DNA of 64,000 nucleotides from contig NZ_QMKP01000005.1 in assembly GCF_003287955.1 (NCBI RefSeq), forward strand, positions 124,001 through 188,000. Reading direction: 5' to 3'. This stretch comes from Arthrobacter sp. AQ5-06. Lineage in GTDB: Bacteria > Actinomycetota > Actinomycetes > Actinomycetales > Micrococcaceae. The notes beneath the pieces are model-generated. The model searched no databases, was not told the DNA's origin, and was given only the letters and a program-made list of their open reading frames with translations. This document shows, in pieces, positions 34,584 through 43,276 of the stretch. Every line of letters begins with the position of its first letter. Within the stretch, counting starts at the first letter, position 1. A program made the position numbers and the translations under genes.

Positions 34584-36116
34584 TCAGTGCCCTTCAGGCT
34601 TCAGAAGTGGGAAAAGGATGGTCTCGCGGATACCGGCGCCGGTGAACAACATAACCAGCCGGTCAATACCCAAGCCGATGCCACCCATGGGCGGCGCGCC
34701 GTATTCGAGGGCGCGCAGGAAGTCCTCGTCCAAGTGCATGGCCTCATCGTCGCCCGCGGCCGCGTGCCGGGACTGCTCGGTGAGCCGCTCCCGCTGGATG
34801 ACGGGGTCGATCAGCTCGGAGAAGGCCGTGCCGCGTTCCATGCCGCCGATGATGAGGTCCCAGGCTTCGATCAGCCGGCCGTCCTCCCGGTGCGGGCGGG
34901 CCAGGGGCTGGGCGGACGGCGGGTAGTCGTACACAAAAGTGGGGTTCAGCAGGGTGGGTTCCACAATTTCGCCGAACAGTTCCACGGCCAGCTTTTCGGC
35001 GTCCCACTTCGGGTCCACCTTGACCTCGTGCTTTTCTGCGATTTCGCGCAGCACCTCAAGCGACGTGTCAGGCGTGACTTCCTGGCCAACGGCGTCGGAC
35101 AGCCCGGGATAGACAGAAACCCAGGCCCAGTCGCCGTCGAGGTTGATCTCCCCGGCTCCCGTCTGGATGGTGCGGCCGACACCCACGGCGTCAGCGGCGT
35201 CGAGGATGATCTCCTTGATGCGCTCGGCCATGACGAACTGGTCCGCCCAGGCTTCGTAGCACTCAAGGGTGGTGAATTCGGGGCTGTGGGTGGAGTCCAC
35301 ACCCTCGTTGCGGAAGACGCGGCCCATGTCGTAGACGCGATCGATCCCGCCCACAACAGCACGCTTGAGGTACAGCTCGGTGGCAATGCGAAGGGTCATC
35401 TTCTGGTCGAACGCGTTCATGTGCGTCTCGAACGGGCGGGCCAGGGCGCCGCCGTGGACCAGCTGCAGGATCGGAGTTTCCACCTCGACGTAGCTGTGGC
35501 GGTGCAGGCTCTCGCGGATGGAACGGGTAATCGCGGCGCGGGTGTAGACCATTTCCCGGGCTTCGTCGCGCACCATCAGGTCCACGTAACGCTGGCGGAC
35601 GCGGGTTTCCTCGTTCAGTTCCGCGTGCAGCACCGGCAACGGGCGGAGTGCCTTGGAGGCCATGGACCATGACTCGGCCATGACGGAAAGCTCACCGCGG
35701 CGGGAGGAAATCACTTCGCCCTTAATGAACACATGGTCGCCGAGGTCCGCCAGCGCCTTCCAATCCGCGAGCGCTTCCTCGCCCACGTTGGCAAGGCTAA
35801 TCATCGCCTGGAGCCGGGTGCCCTTGCCGTCAACGCCGCCTTCCTGGAGCGTGGCGAAGCACAGCTTGCCGGTATTGCGCACAAAAATCACGCGGCCGGT
35901 GACGCCCACAACGTCGCCGGTGGTGTCGTCAGCCTCAAGGTGCGCGTACTTCTCGCGGATCTCTGTGAGGGAATGCGTGCGTTCCACACCCACCGGATAT
36001 GCCTCGGTACCGCGTTCGATCAGCTTGGCGCGCTTGTCCATGCGGATGCGCATCTGTTCGCTGGCGTCGAGCGGCTCTGGGGCGTTTTTGGGGGCGGGGG
36101 TGTTTTGGGAAGTCAC
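34584..36116 (-). CDS. lysS: Lysine--tRNA ligase (class II)
   Basis: 510 residues. An OB-fold anticodon-binding domain (VVGVTGRVIFVRNTGKLCFA region) precedes the class II catalytic core, with motif 2 around YDMGRVFRNEGVDSTHSPEF and motif 3 GIGLGIDRLVML. It charges tRNA-Lys. GTG start at 36116; 67 codons upstream in the same frame overlap the divergent hydrolase promoter and are rejected. The C-terminus is coupled to the small membrane-protein gene. Confidence 0.95.
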   Translation of the reverse strand: MTSQNTPAPKNAPEPLDASEQMRIRMDKRAKLIERGTEAYPVGVERTHSLTEIREKYAHLEADDTTGDVVGVTGRVIFVRNTGKLCFATLQEGGVDGKGTRLQAMISLANVGEEALADWKALADLGDHVFIKGEVISSRRGELSVMAESWSMASKALRPLPVLHAELNEETRVRQRYVDLMVRDEAREMVYTRAAITRSIRESLHRHSYVEVETPILQLVHGGALARPFETHMNAFDQKMTLRIATELYLKRAVVGGIDRVYDMGRVFRNEGVDSTHSPEFTTLECYEAWADQFVMAERIKEIILDAADAVGVGRTIQTGAGEINLDGDWAWVSVYPGLSDAVGQEVTPDTSLEVLREIAEKHEVKVDPKWDAEKLAVELFGEIVEPTLLNPTFVYDYPPSAQPLARPHREDGRLIEAWDLIIGGMERGTAFSELIDPVIQRERLTEQSRHAAAGDDEAMHLDEDFLRALEYGAPPMGGIGLGIDRLVMLFTGAGIRETILFPLLKPEGH

Positions 36117-36171
36117 AATCCCCAAGTTTACCGGGAGTTCGCCCCACCGGTTCCCGGCGAACGCCCAGGCA

Positions 36172-36177
36172 TAGACT
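36172..36177 (+). promoter_or_regulatory. -10 box for a leaderless start (TAGACT)
   Basis: TAGACT lies six bases before the GTG of the first alpha/beta hydrolase. Each of the three tandem hydrolase genes has its own such box. Confidence 0.55.
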
Positions 36178-36183
36178 CGGGCT

Positions 36184-37071
36184 GTGGAGACGTGGAAAGT
36201 TGAAGCGGAGGACGGCGGGCGCCTCGACGTGCACTCGTTCCGCACCCCGGCGGGACTGAGCCCGACGACGGCGGCGGGACCTCCCGGCGTCGTACTCATC
36301 CACGGCACTTTGGTCACCGACGCCCTCTACCGGCCTTTTGGCCGGAAGCTCAGCGTCCTGCTGGGCCGGCCGGTGCACTGTTACAACCGCCGAGGCAGGG
36401 CGGGGTCAGCCCCGCAGCCGGCCGACTATTCGGTGAAGACGGAGGTCAGCGACCTTGCGGCGGTCATGCGCGAGACGGGTTCCACAGACGTGGTGGCCCA
36501 CAGCTACGGCGGCTTCGTGGCGCTGCAGGCGGCCCGGACCCTGCCCATAGGCCGGCTGGTGACCTATGACGCCGCGGTATCGCTGTCCGGAAACCTGAGC
36601 CACCGCTGGCGGCCGGAGCTTGAGGATGCAGTCACCGCGGGCCAACTCAACCATGCCTGGGCGCACCTGGTCCAGGGCCTGTCCACGGCCGGCCCGCTGT
36701 CCTACCTGCCGCTCGGCGCGCTGCGGATGCTGAGCATCCTCTCCGCCAGGACCAACCTGGGCGCGGAGATGCGCCAGCTGCTGCCCACGGCCGTCACCGA
36801 AATGCGTGCCGTACTCGACGCCGACGCCGAACTGGACAATTTCACCGCCCTCACCACCCCCATCCTGATGCTCAGCGGCGGCTGGAGTCCGGCCTACTTT
36901 GCCGAGACGGGGCGGCAACTGGCCGCCGCTGTGCCATCCATCAACTTCCAGGTAGTCCCCGGCCAGCTGCATGAGGGTCCCATCCGTCCCGGCAAGGGGC
37001 TGGTCGTGCGGATTGCCCGGTTCATCAACGGCAGCGACGGCCAGGTCCGGAGGCTGGGGAGGCGCCGGTAG
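36184..37071 (+). CDS. Alpha/beta hydrolase, tandem copy 1
   Basis: 295 residues with an alpha/beta hydrolase fold. Oxyanion region VVLIHGTLVTDALYRP, nucleophile elbow AHSYGG (Ala in place of the usual first Gly), acid region after ILMLSGGWSPAYF, and a late His in PGQLHEGPI. The NRRGRAGSAPQPADYS motif is shared with copies 2 and 3. Substrate unknown. It is divergent from lysS and leaderless by its -10 box. The altered elbow may indicate changed activity. Confidence 0.82.
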   Translation: METWKVEAEDGGRLDVHSFRTPAGLSPTTAAGPPGVVLIHGTLVTDALYRPFGRKLSVLLGRPVHCYNRRGRAGSAPQPADYSVKTEVSDLAAVMRETGSTDVVAHSYGGFVALQAARTLPIGRLVTYDAAVSLSGNLSHRWRPELEDAVTAGQLNHAWAHLVQGLSTAGPLSYLPLGALRMLSILSARTNLGAEMRQLLPTAVTEMRAVLDADAELDNFTALTTPILMLSGGWSPAYFAETGRQLAAAVPSINFQVVPGQLHEGPIRPGKGLVVRIARFINGSDGQVRRLGRRR

Positions 37072-37103
37072 GGCTTCATCGGAAGGCCGCTTCGCCGCGC
37101 GCC

Positions 37104-37109
37104 TAGGAT
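37104..37109 (+). promoter_or_regulatory. -10 box for a leaderless start (TAGGAT)
   Basis: TAGGAT lies seven bases before the GTG of the second hydrolase at 37117. Confidence 0.55.
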
Positions 37110-37116
37110 GGGGAGC

Positions 37117-37971
37117 GTGAAAGAGCAGGAAGTCCCCACGCACGACGGCGGCAGGCTGGCTTTGTACAGCTACGGCAGCGAGGATGCGCCTGGAGAGCGC
37201 CGGGTGGTGGTCATCGGCGGAGCGTTCCTCACCGCCCTGATCTACCGGCCGTTCTCGATGGCACTGGCCGACGGGCTGGGCGACGGGTGGGCAGTGGACG
37301 TCTATGACCGGCGCGGGAGGGGTAACTCCACCGAGCAGCCGGCCGACTATTCCATGGCCACGGAAGTCGCCGATGTCCGTACGGTCATAAATGCCACGGG
37401 CGCCCGGAACCTCCTGGGCCATAGCCTGGGCGGGTCGGTGGCGCTGAACGCCGTCCAGGAGTTCGCGGGCACGTCCTACGAACCGGAGAAACTGGCGGTC
37501 TACGATGCGGCGGTGAACATCGACGGCAGCATCGATATGTCCTGGCTGGACGACTTTGAAGCCGCGGTCAATGCGGGCAACGTGGGGCATGCCATGGCCC
37601 GGATGAAAAAGGGCATGCAGCCGGGCACTGCACTGTCAAAGGTCCCCGAGCCGGTGCTTGCAGGGCTGATGGCTGTGGTGTCGCGCACCAAAGTGAACAG
37701 GATGTTCAAGGAGCTCATGCCCACCGGGGTGGGTGAACTGCGGGCCGCGTACGACGAAGCCGAGCATGTCAGGAACTTCGCAGTCCTGCCCTCCAACACG
37801 CATTTCATGGTGGGCGGCAAGAGCCCGAGCTATTACAAGGTCACGGCCCAGCGCCTTCATGCTGCCGTCCCGGGGAGCACGTTCGAGCTCTCACCCAAGG
37901 GCTTCCACGGCTCCATCCCGGCCGCAGTGAAGGAACTGGTCACGGACATCGCCGAATACTTCAAGGGCTAA
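37117..37971 (+). CDS. Alpha/beta hydrolase, tandem copy 2
   Basis: 284 residues, same family as copies 1 and 3: VVVIGGAFLTALIYRPF, DRRGRGNSTEQPADYSMATE, elbow GHSLGGSVAL, late KGFHGSIPA. The oxyanion HG of copy 1 is GG here. The GTG at 37117 is placed seven bases after TAGGAT; an ATG three codons earlier overlaps that box. It is the middle of three tandem paralogues. Confidence 0.82.
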   Translation: MKEQEVPTHDGGRLALYSYGSEDAPGERRVVVIGGAFLTALIYRPFSMALADGLGDGWAVDVYDRRGRGNSTEQPADYSMATEVADVRTVINATGARNLLGHSLGGSVALNAVQEFAGTSYEPEKLAVYDAAVNIDGSIDMSWLDDFEAAVNAGNVGHAMARMKKGMQPGTALSKVPEPVLAGLMAVVSRTKVNRMFKELMPTGVGELRAAYDEAEHVRNFAVLPSNTHFMVGGKSPSYYKVTAQRLHAAVPGSTFELSPKGFHGSIPAAVKELVTDIAEYFKG

Positions 37972-37993
37972 GGCATTCCGCAGGTTGCTCGGC

Positions 37994-37999
37994 TAGGCT
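37994..37999 (+). promoter_or_regulatory. -10 box for a leaderless start (TAGGCT)
   Basis: TAGGCT lies six bases before the ATG at 38006. Confidence 0.55.
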
Positions 38000-38005
38000 C
38001 GGAAT

Positions 38006-38836
38006 ATGACGAGCAAGAACATCAAGACCCCCGACGGCGGCACGCTGGAGCTCTTCTCCACGGGTGCGGAACTGGCGTCCGCCGGCTCCGGCGTGGTTGT
38101 GGTGCCGGCCTCCATGGTGACCGCGGCCGACTACACAAAGTTCGCCCAGAAACTCAGTGCTGCGTTGGGCCGCCCGGTGCACACGTTCAACCGCCGCGGC
38201 CGCGGTTCATCGTCGCCGCAGGCCGGGGATTACACGCTGGATGCGGACATCCGGGACCTGGACACCGTCATGAAACACACGTCCAGCACCGACGTCTTTG
38301 GCCACAGCTTCGGCGGCGCGGTGGCCCTGCACGCTGCCCGGACCCTCCCGGTGGAGCGGCTGGCGGTGTATGACCCCGCCGTGTCCGTGAACCACAGTGT
38401 GAAGGCCGACTGGACTGCTGAATACGAACGCGCCACGGCTTCCGGGGACGAGGACCGCGCCCTGGCCGTGCTCACCAAGGGCCTGGAGACCGGCGCCTTC
38501 TCACGGATGCCGCTGTCCATGCTCACCATCGCCAACAAGCTCACCGCCGGCACACACGTGGGCAAGCAGATGCGCGAACTGATGCGCACCGGCGTCCGGG
38601 AAATCAAGGCCATCATCGCCGCGGACATGCCGGCCGAGCCGTTCCTGGAGCTACCGCTGGAAACCCTGATCGTGGTGGGCGAGAAGAGCCCGGCCTACTT
38701 CGGCGTGGCGTGCGGCCAGATCCACGATGTCCTGTCCGGCTCCAGCTACACCATCCTGCAGGGGGCCGGTCACGACGGCGTCCTCCGCGCACCGGACAAG
38801 CTCATCACCGAGCTGAGCGACTTCTTCGCAGGCTAG
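38006..38836 (+). CDS. Alpha/beta hydrolase, tandem copy 3
   Basis: 276 residues: VVVVPASMVTAADYTKF in the oxyanion region (the HG pair replaced by PA), FNRRGRGSSSPQAGDYT, elbow GHSFGGAVALH, then EKSPAYFG and the late GAGHDGVLR. The overall pattern matches copies 1 and 2, so the three arose by tandem duplication. A GCGCGAAC-type repeat begins 14 bases after the stop. Confidence 0.82.
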   Translation: MTSKNIKTPDGGTLELFSTGAELASAGSGVVVVPASMVTAADYTKFAQKLSAALGRPVHTFNRRGRGSSSPQAGDYTLDADIRDLDTVMKHTSSTDVFGHSFGGAVALHAARTLPVERLAVYDPAVSVNHSVKADWTAEYERATASGDEDRALAVLTKGLETGAFSRMPLSMLTIANKLTAGTHVGKQMRELMRTGVREIKAIIAADMPAEPFLELPLETLIVVGEKSPAYFGVACGQIHDVLSGSSYTILQGAGHDGVLRAPDKLITELSDFFAG

Positions 38837-38849
38837 CCCGGTCGTGTCC

Positions 38850-38892
38850 CCGGCGCGAACGGACATTTAAGCCCCGCCCCTGAAGCGCGAAC
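38850..38892. repeat. GCGCGAAC-bounded repeat, copy 1
   Basis: Starts CCGGCGCGAACGGACATTTA, runs through GCCCCGCCCC and ends with a second GCGCGAAC (38885-38892). An inverted, similar copy lies at 40618-40663. The two flank the MFS exporter gene, and each unit begins and ends with the same octamer. Confidence 0.7.
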
Positions 38893-38947
38893 TGGCAGCT
38901 AATGACCTCAAATCCGGGATTTGAGGTCATCTGCTGCCAGTTCGCGC
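38885..38947. repeat. 31-bp near-perfect palindrome between convergent genes
   Basis: Arms 38885-38915 and 38917-38947 pair with only two mismatches around a single central base. They begin GCGCGAACTGGCAGC and end with its complement. It lies between the third hydrolase and the convergent MFS gene, so it can serve as a two-way 3' end, but it is far longer than a normal terminator. Confidence 0.8.
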
Positions 38948-38977
38948 CGTTGCGAGAGGTGGCGGCGGAGATGTCCG

Positions 38978-40465
38978 TTAGTGGCCGGCGCCATGGCCGG
39001 GTGCGGCACCTTCTGTTTTGCGCATCATCGCGGAAAGCACGACGGCGGCGAGGGCTATGACGGTTGCCGTCAGGAACGCGGCGCTCATGCCGGCAACGAG
39101 CCCTGACGCGGCCGAGACCACGGCAAAGATGGACACCAACAGCGCCGTGCCGGCAGCACCGGCTACCTGCTGGGCGGTGCTCATGATCGCCGAGCCGTGC
39201 GAGTAGAGGTGCGGCGGCAGCGGGTTCAGGCCGGTGGTAAATGCCGGCGTGAACAGCAGCGCCAGGCCGAAACTGAGCCCGACGTGGAGGGTGACGATCC
39301 ACCAGACCGGACTGCCGGCGTCGAGCATGGAGAACTGCCACAGGGCCAGCACCATGAGCACGGAACCGGTAACGGTGAGAGGCAGCGGCCCCACTTTGTC
39401 GAACAAACGGCCGATGAACGGGCCAAGCAGGCCCATCGCCAGCCCGCCGGGAAGCAGCGCGAGCCCGGTCTCCAGCGAACCCAGCCCGCGGATTTCCTGC
39501 AGGTAGAGCGGCAGGAGGATCACGCCGCCGAAGAGCGCCATCATGGCCACCACCATCAGCAGCACGGAGACCGTGAACATCCGGAAGTTGAAGGCGCGGA
39601 GGTCCAGCAGCGGAGCTTCGGCCTTCTGCAGCCGGAGCTGGCGGAGCACAAAGACCGTCAGGCTGGCTACGCCGATGACCAGCGCGGCGATGGCTACGGT
39701 GCTCGGACCGCTTTGACCGCCGTGTCCGCCGCCGATCTGGCTGAGACCGTACACCAGGCCGCCGAAGGCAGGAACTGTAAGAAGTACGGAGAGGAAGTCG
39801 AGCTTGGTCTTCTCAGTTTCGCCCACGTTCGTCAGGTACTTGGCGCCGATGGCCAAGGCGGCCAGGGCTACCGGCAGGACAAAGACGAACATAAAGCGCC
39901 AGGTGAAGTGCTCCAGGATCAGCCCGGAGACAGTCGGCCCCATGGCCGGTGCCACGGAGATGGCGATACTGACGTTGCCCATGACGGCGCCGCGCTTGGC
40001 CAGTGGCACCAGGGTGAGGATGGTGGTCATCAGCAACGGAAGCATGATGGCCGTACCGCCGGCCTGGATGATGCGTGCGAGGAGCAGGATCTCAAAACCG
40101 GGAGCGGCTGCCGCCAGGGCGGTGCCGCCGGCAAACAGTCCCATGGCGAGCATAAAGACGGCTCGCGTGGACAGGCTTTGGAGGATGAACCCGGTGGTGG
40201 GAATGACCACGGCCATAGTGAGCATAAAGCCGGTGGAGAGCCACTGAACGGTGGGCGCGTCCACTCCCAGGTCAACCATCAGCCGCTGCAGGGCAACATT
40301 CATGATGGTCTCGTTCAGGATCACCACAAAGGTCGCCACGAGCAGGGTGGCGATGATGGTCACCGATTCGCGGGACATTTTCTCCGGTGCGGAGGACTTC
40401 GGCGCCGCCGCGTGCGCGGACTGCCCGGACTTGCCGGAGGCGTTCGAAGAGACTTCTGTAGACAT
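38978..40465 (-). CDS. DHA2-family MFS multidrug transporter
   Basis: 495 residues, about 14 membrane segments. Family motifs are LNETIMNVALQRLMVDLG and VQWLSTGFMLTMAVVIPTTGF in helices 1-2, RIIQAGGTAIMLPLL (motif A/B region) and the antiporter-type GNVSIAISVAPAMGPTVSG (motif C). These indicate proton-driven drug export. The ATG at 40465 has GGGGGAACAG upstream. The N-terminal 30 residues are polar (Ser/Ala/Lys). A TetR regulator lies upstream on the same strand and is the likely controller. Confidence 0.92.
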   Translation of the reverse strand: MSTEVSSNASGKSGQSAHAAAPKSSAPEKMSRESVTIIATLLVATFVVILNETIMNVALQRLMVDLGVDAPTVQWLSTGFMLTMAVVIPTTGFILQSLSTRAVFMLAMGLFAGGTALAAAAPGFEILLLARIIQAGGTAIMLPLLMTTILTLVPLAKRGAVMGNVSIAISVAPAMGPTVSGLILEHFTWRFMFVFVLPVALAALAIGAKYLTNVGETEKTKLDFLSVLLTVPAFGGLVYGLSQIGGGHGGQSGPSTVAIAALVIGVASLTVFVLRQLRLQKAEAPLLDLRAFNFRMFTVSVLLMVVAMMALFGGVILLPLYLQEIRGLGSLETGLALLPGGLAMGLLGPFIGRLFDKVGPLPLTVTGSVLMVLALWQFSMLDAGSPVWWIVTLHVGLSFGLALLFTPAFTTGLNPLPPHLYSHGSAIMSTAQQVAGAAGTALLVSIFAVVSAASGLVAGMSAAFLTATVIALAAVVLSAMMRKTEGAAPGHGAGH

Positions 40466-40617
40466 GGCTGTTCCCCCAGGGAGTAAAAATGAAGTGTCGC
40501 ACGAGCTTCGTCGCTGCAGATTCAAACACTGTACCGGCCGGAGTAATTCCGGCGCGCAGGTTTTTTCTTCGGCACAGTAATTTCCTGACCGCCGGCGTAG
40601 GCCTGTTAGGGATGTAT

Positions 40618-40663
40618 CGTTCGCGCCAAGGGCGGGGGGATTCAAGTGTCCGTTCGCGCCGGG
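40618..40663. repeat. GCGCGAAC-bounded repeat, copy 2 (inverted)
   Basis: Read on the minus strand this starts CCGGCGCGAACGGACACTTG, passes CCCCGCCC and ends GGCGCGAAC. The first 16 bases are identical to copy 1 at 38850. It lies between the TetR gene and the MFS gene. Confidence 0.7.
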
Positions 40664-40665
40664 AG

Positions 40666-41298
40666 TCAGCTGCGGTGGTGCTCTATCAGCCAGCCAGCCA
40701 TCTGTTGGGCCCGCTTCGCCGCTTGGATGTCTCCCTCGGTGGCTGAGACGATGGACCCCTTCATCAGAATGTGCCACGACCGAGCGAAATCCTCCGGGCG
40801 GTCCAACCCGGCCTGCTCCGCGAGGGCCTGCACATGGCCCCTGATCCTGGCCAGGTAATCGATGCTGGCCAGGCCCAGCGGATGTGCCGGCCCCATCTCA
40901 AGCAGAATGTTGATGAAGGAGCAGGCCTCAAAGTCGTCCCGCAGGAACCAGTCGCCGAAGACGTCGAAGATGGCCAGCAGCTGTTCAGTGGGGGTGGTGC
41001 CGCGCAGTTTGGCCTGGCCAACGATGAAATCAACTGTCCATAACTGGTCCCGCTGCTCCAGGAACGCGAGGACCAGCGCGTCCTTGGACGGGAAGTGCCG
41101 GTAAAACGTTGCCTTGGCCACGCCGGAGCGCTCGATCAGTTCATTCACACCCACGTCCCGCACACCGCGGCGGGAAAACAGTTCGTAAGCCGCAGCTAGG
41201 ATCCGGCCCCGGGAATCGGCAGAGACAACTGCCGCCTCGGCGGGGAAATCCGCACGAGCCAGCGCGGGTTCGGCACTGTGGTCTGCATCGAAAATCAT
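40666..41298 (-). CDS. TetR/AcrR-family transcriptional regulator
   Basis: 210 residues. N-terminal helix-turn-helix RGRILAAAYELFSRRGVRDV, then NELIERSGVAKATFYRHFPS, and a helical ligand-binding C-terminal part. It is transcribed toward the DHA2 exporter gene, separated by about 200 bases with a repeat, so it probably represses that exporter in the absence of its ligand. A -10-like TATTCT lies close to the ATG, and self-control is likely. The ligand is unknown. Confidence 0.88.
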   Translation of the reverse strand: MIFDADHSAEPALARADFPAEAAVVSADSRGRILAAAYELFSRRGVRDVGVNELIERSGVAKATFYRHFPSKDALVLAFLEQRDQLWTVDFIVGQAKLRGTTPTEQLLAIFDVFGDWFLRDDFEACSFINILLEMGPAHPLGLASIDYLARIRGHVQALAEQAGLDRPEDFARSWHILMKGSIVSATEGDIQAAKRAQQMAGWLIEHHRS

Positions 41299-41421
41299 CG
41301 TAAGAATACTTTACCCCGAGGGCAGACAGACCGGTCTTACTCACGGTAATGTTTTCCCAGACGCTATGACGCCGACAGGACCCTCCCGAGTGCCCCGTCG
41401 GCTTGGTGCAAGGAGGCTCCG

Positions 41422-41703
41422 ATGTCAGCAGAGCGAACGTACGGCTTTATCCCGTGTAATGACTATGACCCGTGGATGGAAACTACTGCAGCGTCCGCCG
41501 AGATCCGGCATTTCGCGCGGGAATCCCTGAGGTGGCAAGCGCAGGAAATCATTGATGAAGTGCTCCGCGGAACGGCTCCCGGCGAGGAGCTGGCCCGGGC
41601 CCGATTGCGCCGCTGCGTGGCCCGGAACCCTGGCAGGCCCGAACGTGCGCTCCTGCAGCAGCTGATGCTCAACCGCGACCTACAGGGCGAATCAGGGCAG
41701 TAG
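41422..41703 (+). CDS. Small hypothetical protein, 93 residues
   Basis: AAGGAGG lies before the ATG at 41422. The protein is soluble, begins MSAERTYGFIPCNDYDPWM, has a helical middle and an Arg-rich segment RARLRRCVARNPGRPER. No known domain is recognised. The ribosome site and codon use support a real gene. It stands alone, divergent from the TetR gene. Confidence 0.65.
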   Translation: MSAERTYGFIPCNDYDPWMETTAASAEIRHFARESLRWQAQEIIDEVLRGTAPGEELARARLRRCVARNPGRPERALLQQLMLNRDLQGESGQ

Positions 41704-42050
41704 AGCAACACGTTCCTGCGCCCCGCGCCCGCATAACAACGCGGCGGCATTACAACGTAAGGCTGCGGTCCACAGTGCGCCCGGCGGTCACATGCCCCCG
41801 CCCAAGCAGGGTGCAATGTCCGTGGTGAGCCTCTGATCCCTCATTCATCCCGCTGTGAAAGGAACCGGCTGCAGGCTGAACCGGAACGGCGGAGTCGTCA
41901 CCTCGAGGATACGTATTGCCGCGAATCCACCGACTTTCCGGTACCGCCATGGGGCGGTCGTTCCTCACCGAAGGCATTCACCATTTCTGAGGTTGCCATC
42001 AGGTGGGCCAGTTGAGCCTGTTCCGGCGACCCCGGATGGGCGGCCAGGCA
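41704..42050. other. Intergenic stretch with nothing recognised
   Basis: No ribosome site, conserved frame, tRNA or strong hairpin is visible in these 347 bases. Open frames here are short and unlike known proteins. Confidence 0.5.
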
Positions 42051-42212
42051 TTAGGTGTCGTCTGCGTGGCGGGTCCCCAGAATCTCGCACAGGTCGGTGT
42101 TGGCTGCAAACGAGCGGGCCGAGTCCACGGCCGAGTTCAAATAGACGTCCAAGACGGACGCGTCATTCAATCTGACGAGATAAGACAGCCCGTCATCTAC
42201 TGTGCGGATCAT
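42051..42212 (-). CDS. Small hypothetical protein, 53 residues
   Basis: AGGAGG stands eight bases before the ATG at 42212, a strong ribosome site for so short a frame. The product (MIRTVDDGLSYLVRLNDASV and onward) is acidic, soluble and ends TRHADDT. No known domain. It lies 133 bases beyond the panC stop on the same strand and could share its transcript. Confidence 0.5.
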   Translation of the reverse strand: MIRTVDDGLSYLVRLNDASVLDVYLNSAVDSARSFAANTDLCEILGTRHADDT

Positions 42213-42345
42213 CGGATCGGTCCTCCTGAGAGTGCGCCGAAATAAGGCGATGCCAGGGCCTTGGGCAATAATTTCAGCACAGCCCGTGCACAGAACGACG
42301 AACAAAGGTCCGAGGCCTTGCGTGCCACGAACCGGACGCTACATA

Positions 42346-43275
42346 TCAGCTGCTCAGCGGCACGTTATCGATCAACCGGACCGGCCCCACCTTGGCCGCG
42401 ATGATAGCCAGGCCTTCGCCGCGGAACGGGACTTTCCGGCAGTTTTCGGCCAGCGGCTCAAGGGTGCGGGGATCCACCACGTCGAAGTAGTCCAGTCCCA
42501 CCAATGGCTGGGATTCCACCATGGCCTGGGCCGATTCGAGGTCCAGCGGCTGGTGGGCGGTTGCCCGCTCCGCCAGGAGCCGCAACGCCCGCGACAACAC
42601 CAGGGCGGCCTCGCGCTCCTCCGCGGACAGGAAGCGGTTGCGGCTGGACAGGGCCAGTCCGTCGGCAGACCGGACCGTGGGCACGGCAACAATTTCGACG
42701 GGGAAGTTCAGGTCCGACACCATCCGGCGCACCAACGCCAGCTGCTGGGCGTCCTTTTGCCCGAAATACGCCCGGTACGCCGGCAATCCCCCCCCGCGGC
42801 CGGAGACGAAGGCCCCGGTGGCGGGCAGCCCTGAACCCGGGATGCCGTAGTGCAGCAGCTTGGCAACCACGGTGAGGGCGCCGTCGAAATGGCCCGGCCG
42901 TGAGGCACCTTCCCACTTCTCCCCCAGGGATCCGGCGGTCACGCGGACCAACGGCTCGCCGCCGGGATAGACCTCTTCCACCGGCGGTGCGAAGACGAGG
43001 TCCACGCCCTGTTCTTCCAGCAGGGCAAGATCGGCGTCAAGCATGCGCGGGTACCGGTCCAGGTCCACCGTGTCGCCGAACTGCAGCGGGTTCACGAAGA
43101 TGGACGCCACCACTACGTCGTTCTGTTCGACGGCGGTGCGCGCCAGCCGGGCGTGCCCTTCGTGCAGCGCGCCCATGGTGGGCACCAGTCCCTGGGAACT
43201 GCCCGCCTTCTGCACCAGCAGCCGGGCACTCGCCTCCCGGAGTTCTGCGGCAGTTGTCACCAGTTGCGTGGGCAT
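42346..43275 (-). CDS. panC: Pantoate--beta-alanine ligase
   Basis: 309 residues. Family motifs are [14 protein letters not shown] (ATP/HIGH), FVNPLQFG, the [11 protein letters not shown] block, [17 protein letters not shown] (KMSKS-like), then the C-terminal domain. It joins pantoate and beta-alanine to give pantothenate. Between the KLLHY helix and AYFGQKD there is an insertion of about 20 Gly/Pro/Ala-rich residues ([20 protein letters not shown]) absent from standard PanC. GGGGGAG precedes the ATG at 43275. The neighbouring panD and coaX of the mycobacterial locus are not here. Confidence 0.93.
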   Translation of the reverse strand: MPTQLVTTAAELREASARLLVQKAGSSQGLVPTMGALHEGHARLARTAVEQNDVVVASIFVNPLQFGDTVDLDRYPRMLDADLALLEEQGVDLVFAPPVEEVYPGGEPLVRVTAGSLGEKWEGASRPGHFDGALTVVAKLLHYGIPGSGLPATGAFVSGRGGGLPAYRAYFGQKDAQQLALVRRMVSDLNFPVEIVAVPTVRSADGLALSSRNRFLSAEEREAALVLSRALRLLAERATAHQPLDLESAQAMVESQPLVGLDYFDVVDPRTLEPLAENCRKVPFRGEGLAIIAAKVGPVRLIDNVPLSS

Positions 43276-43276
43276 G

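Noticed and set aside
41704..42050. Possible small genes in this gap (for example a minus-strand frame 41750-41977)
   Set aside because: No ribosome site, odd composition and no recognisable domain.
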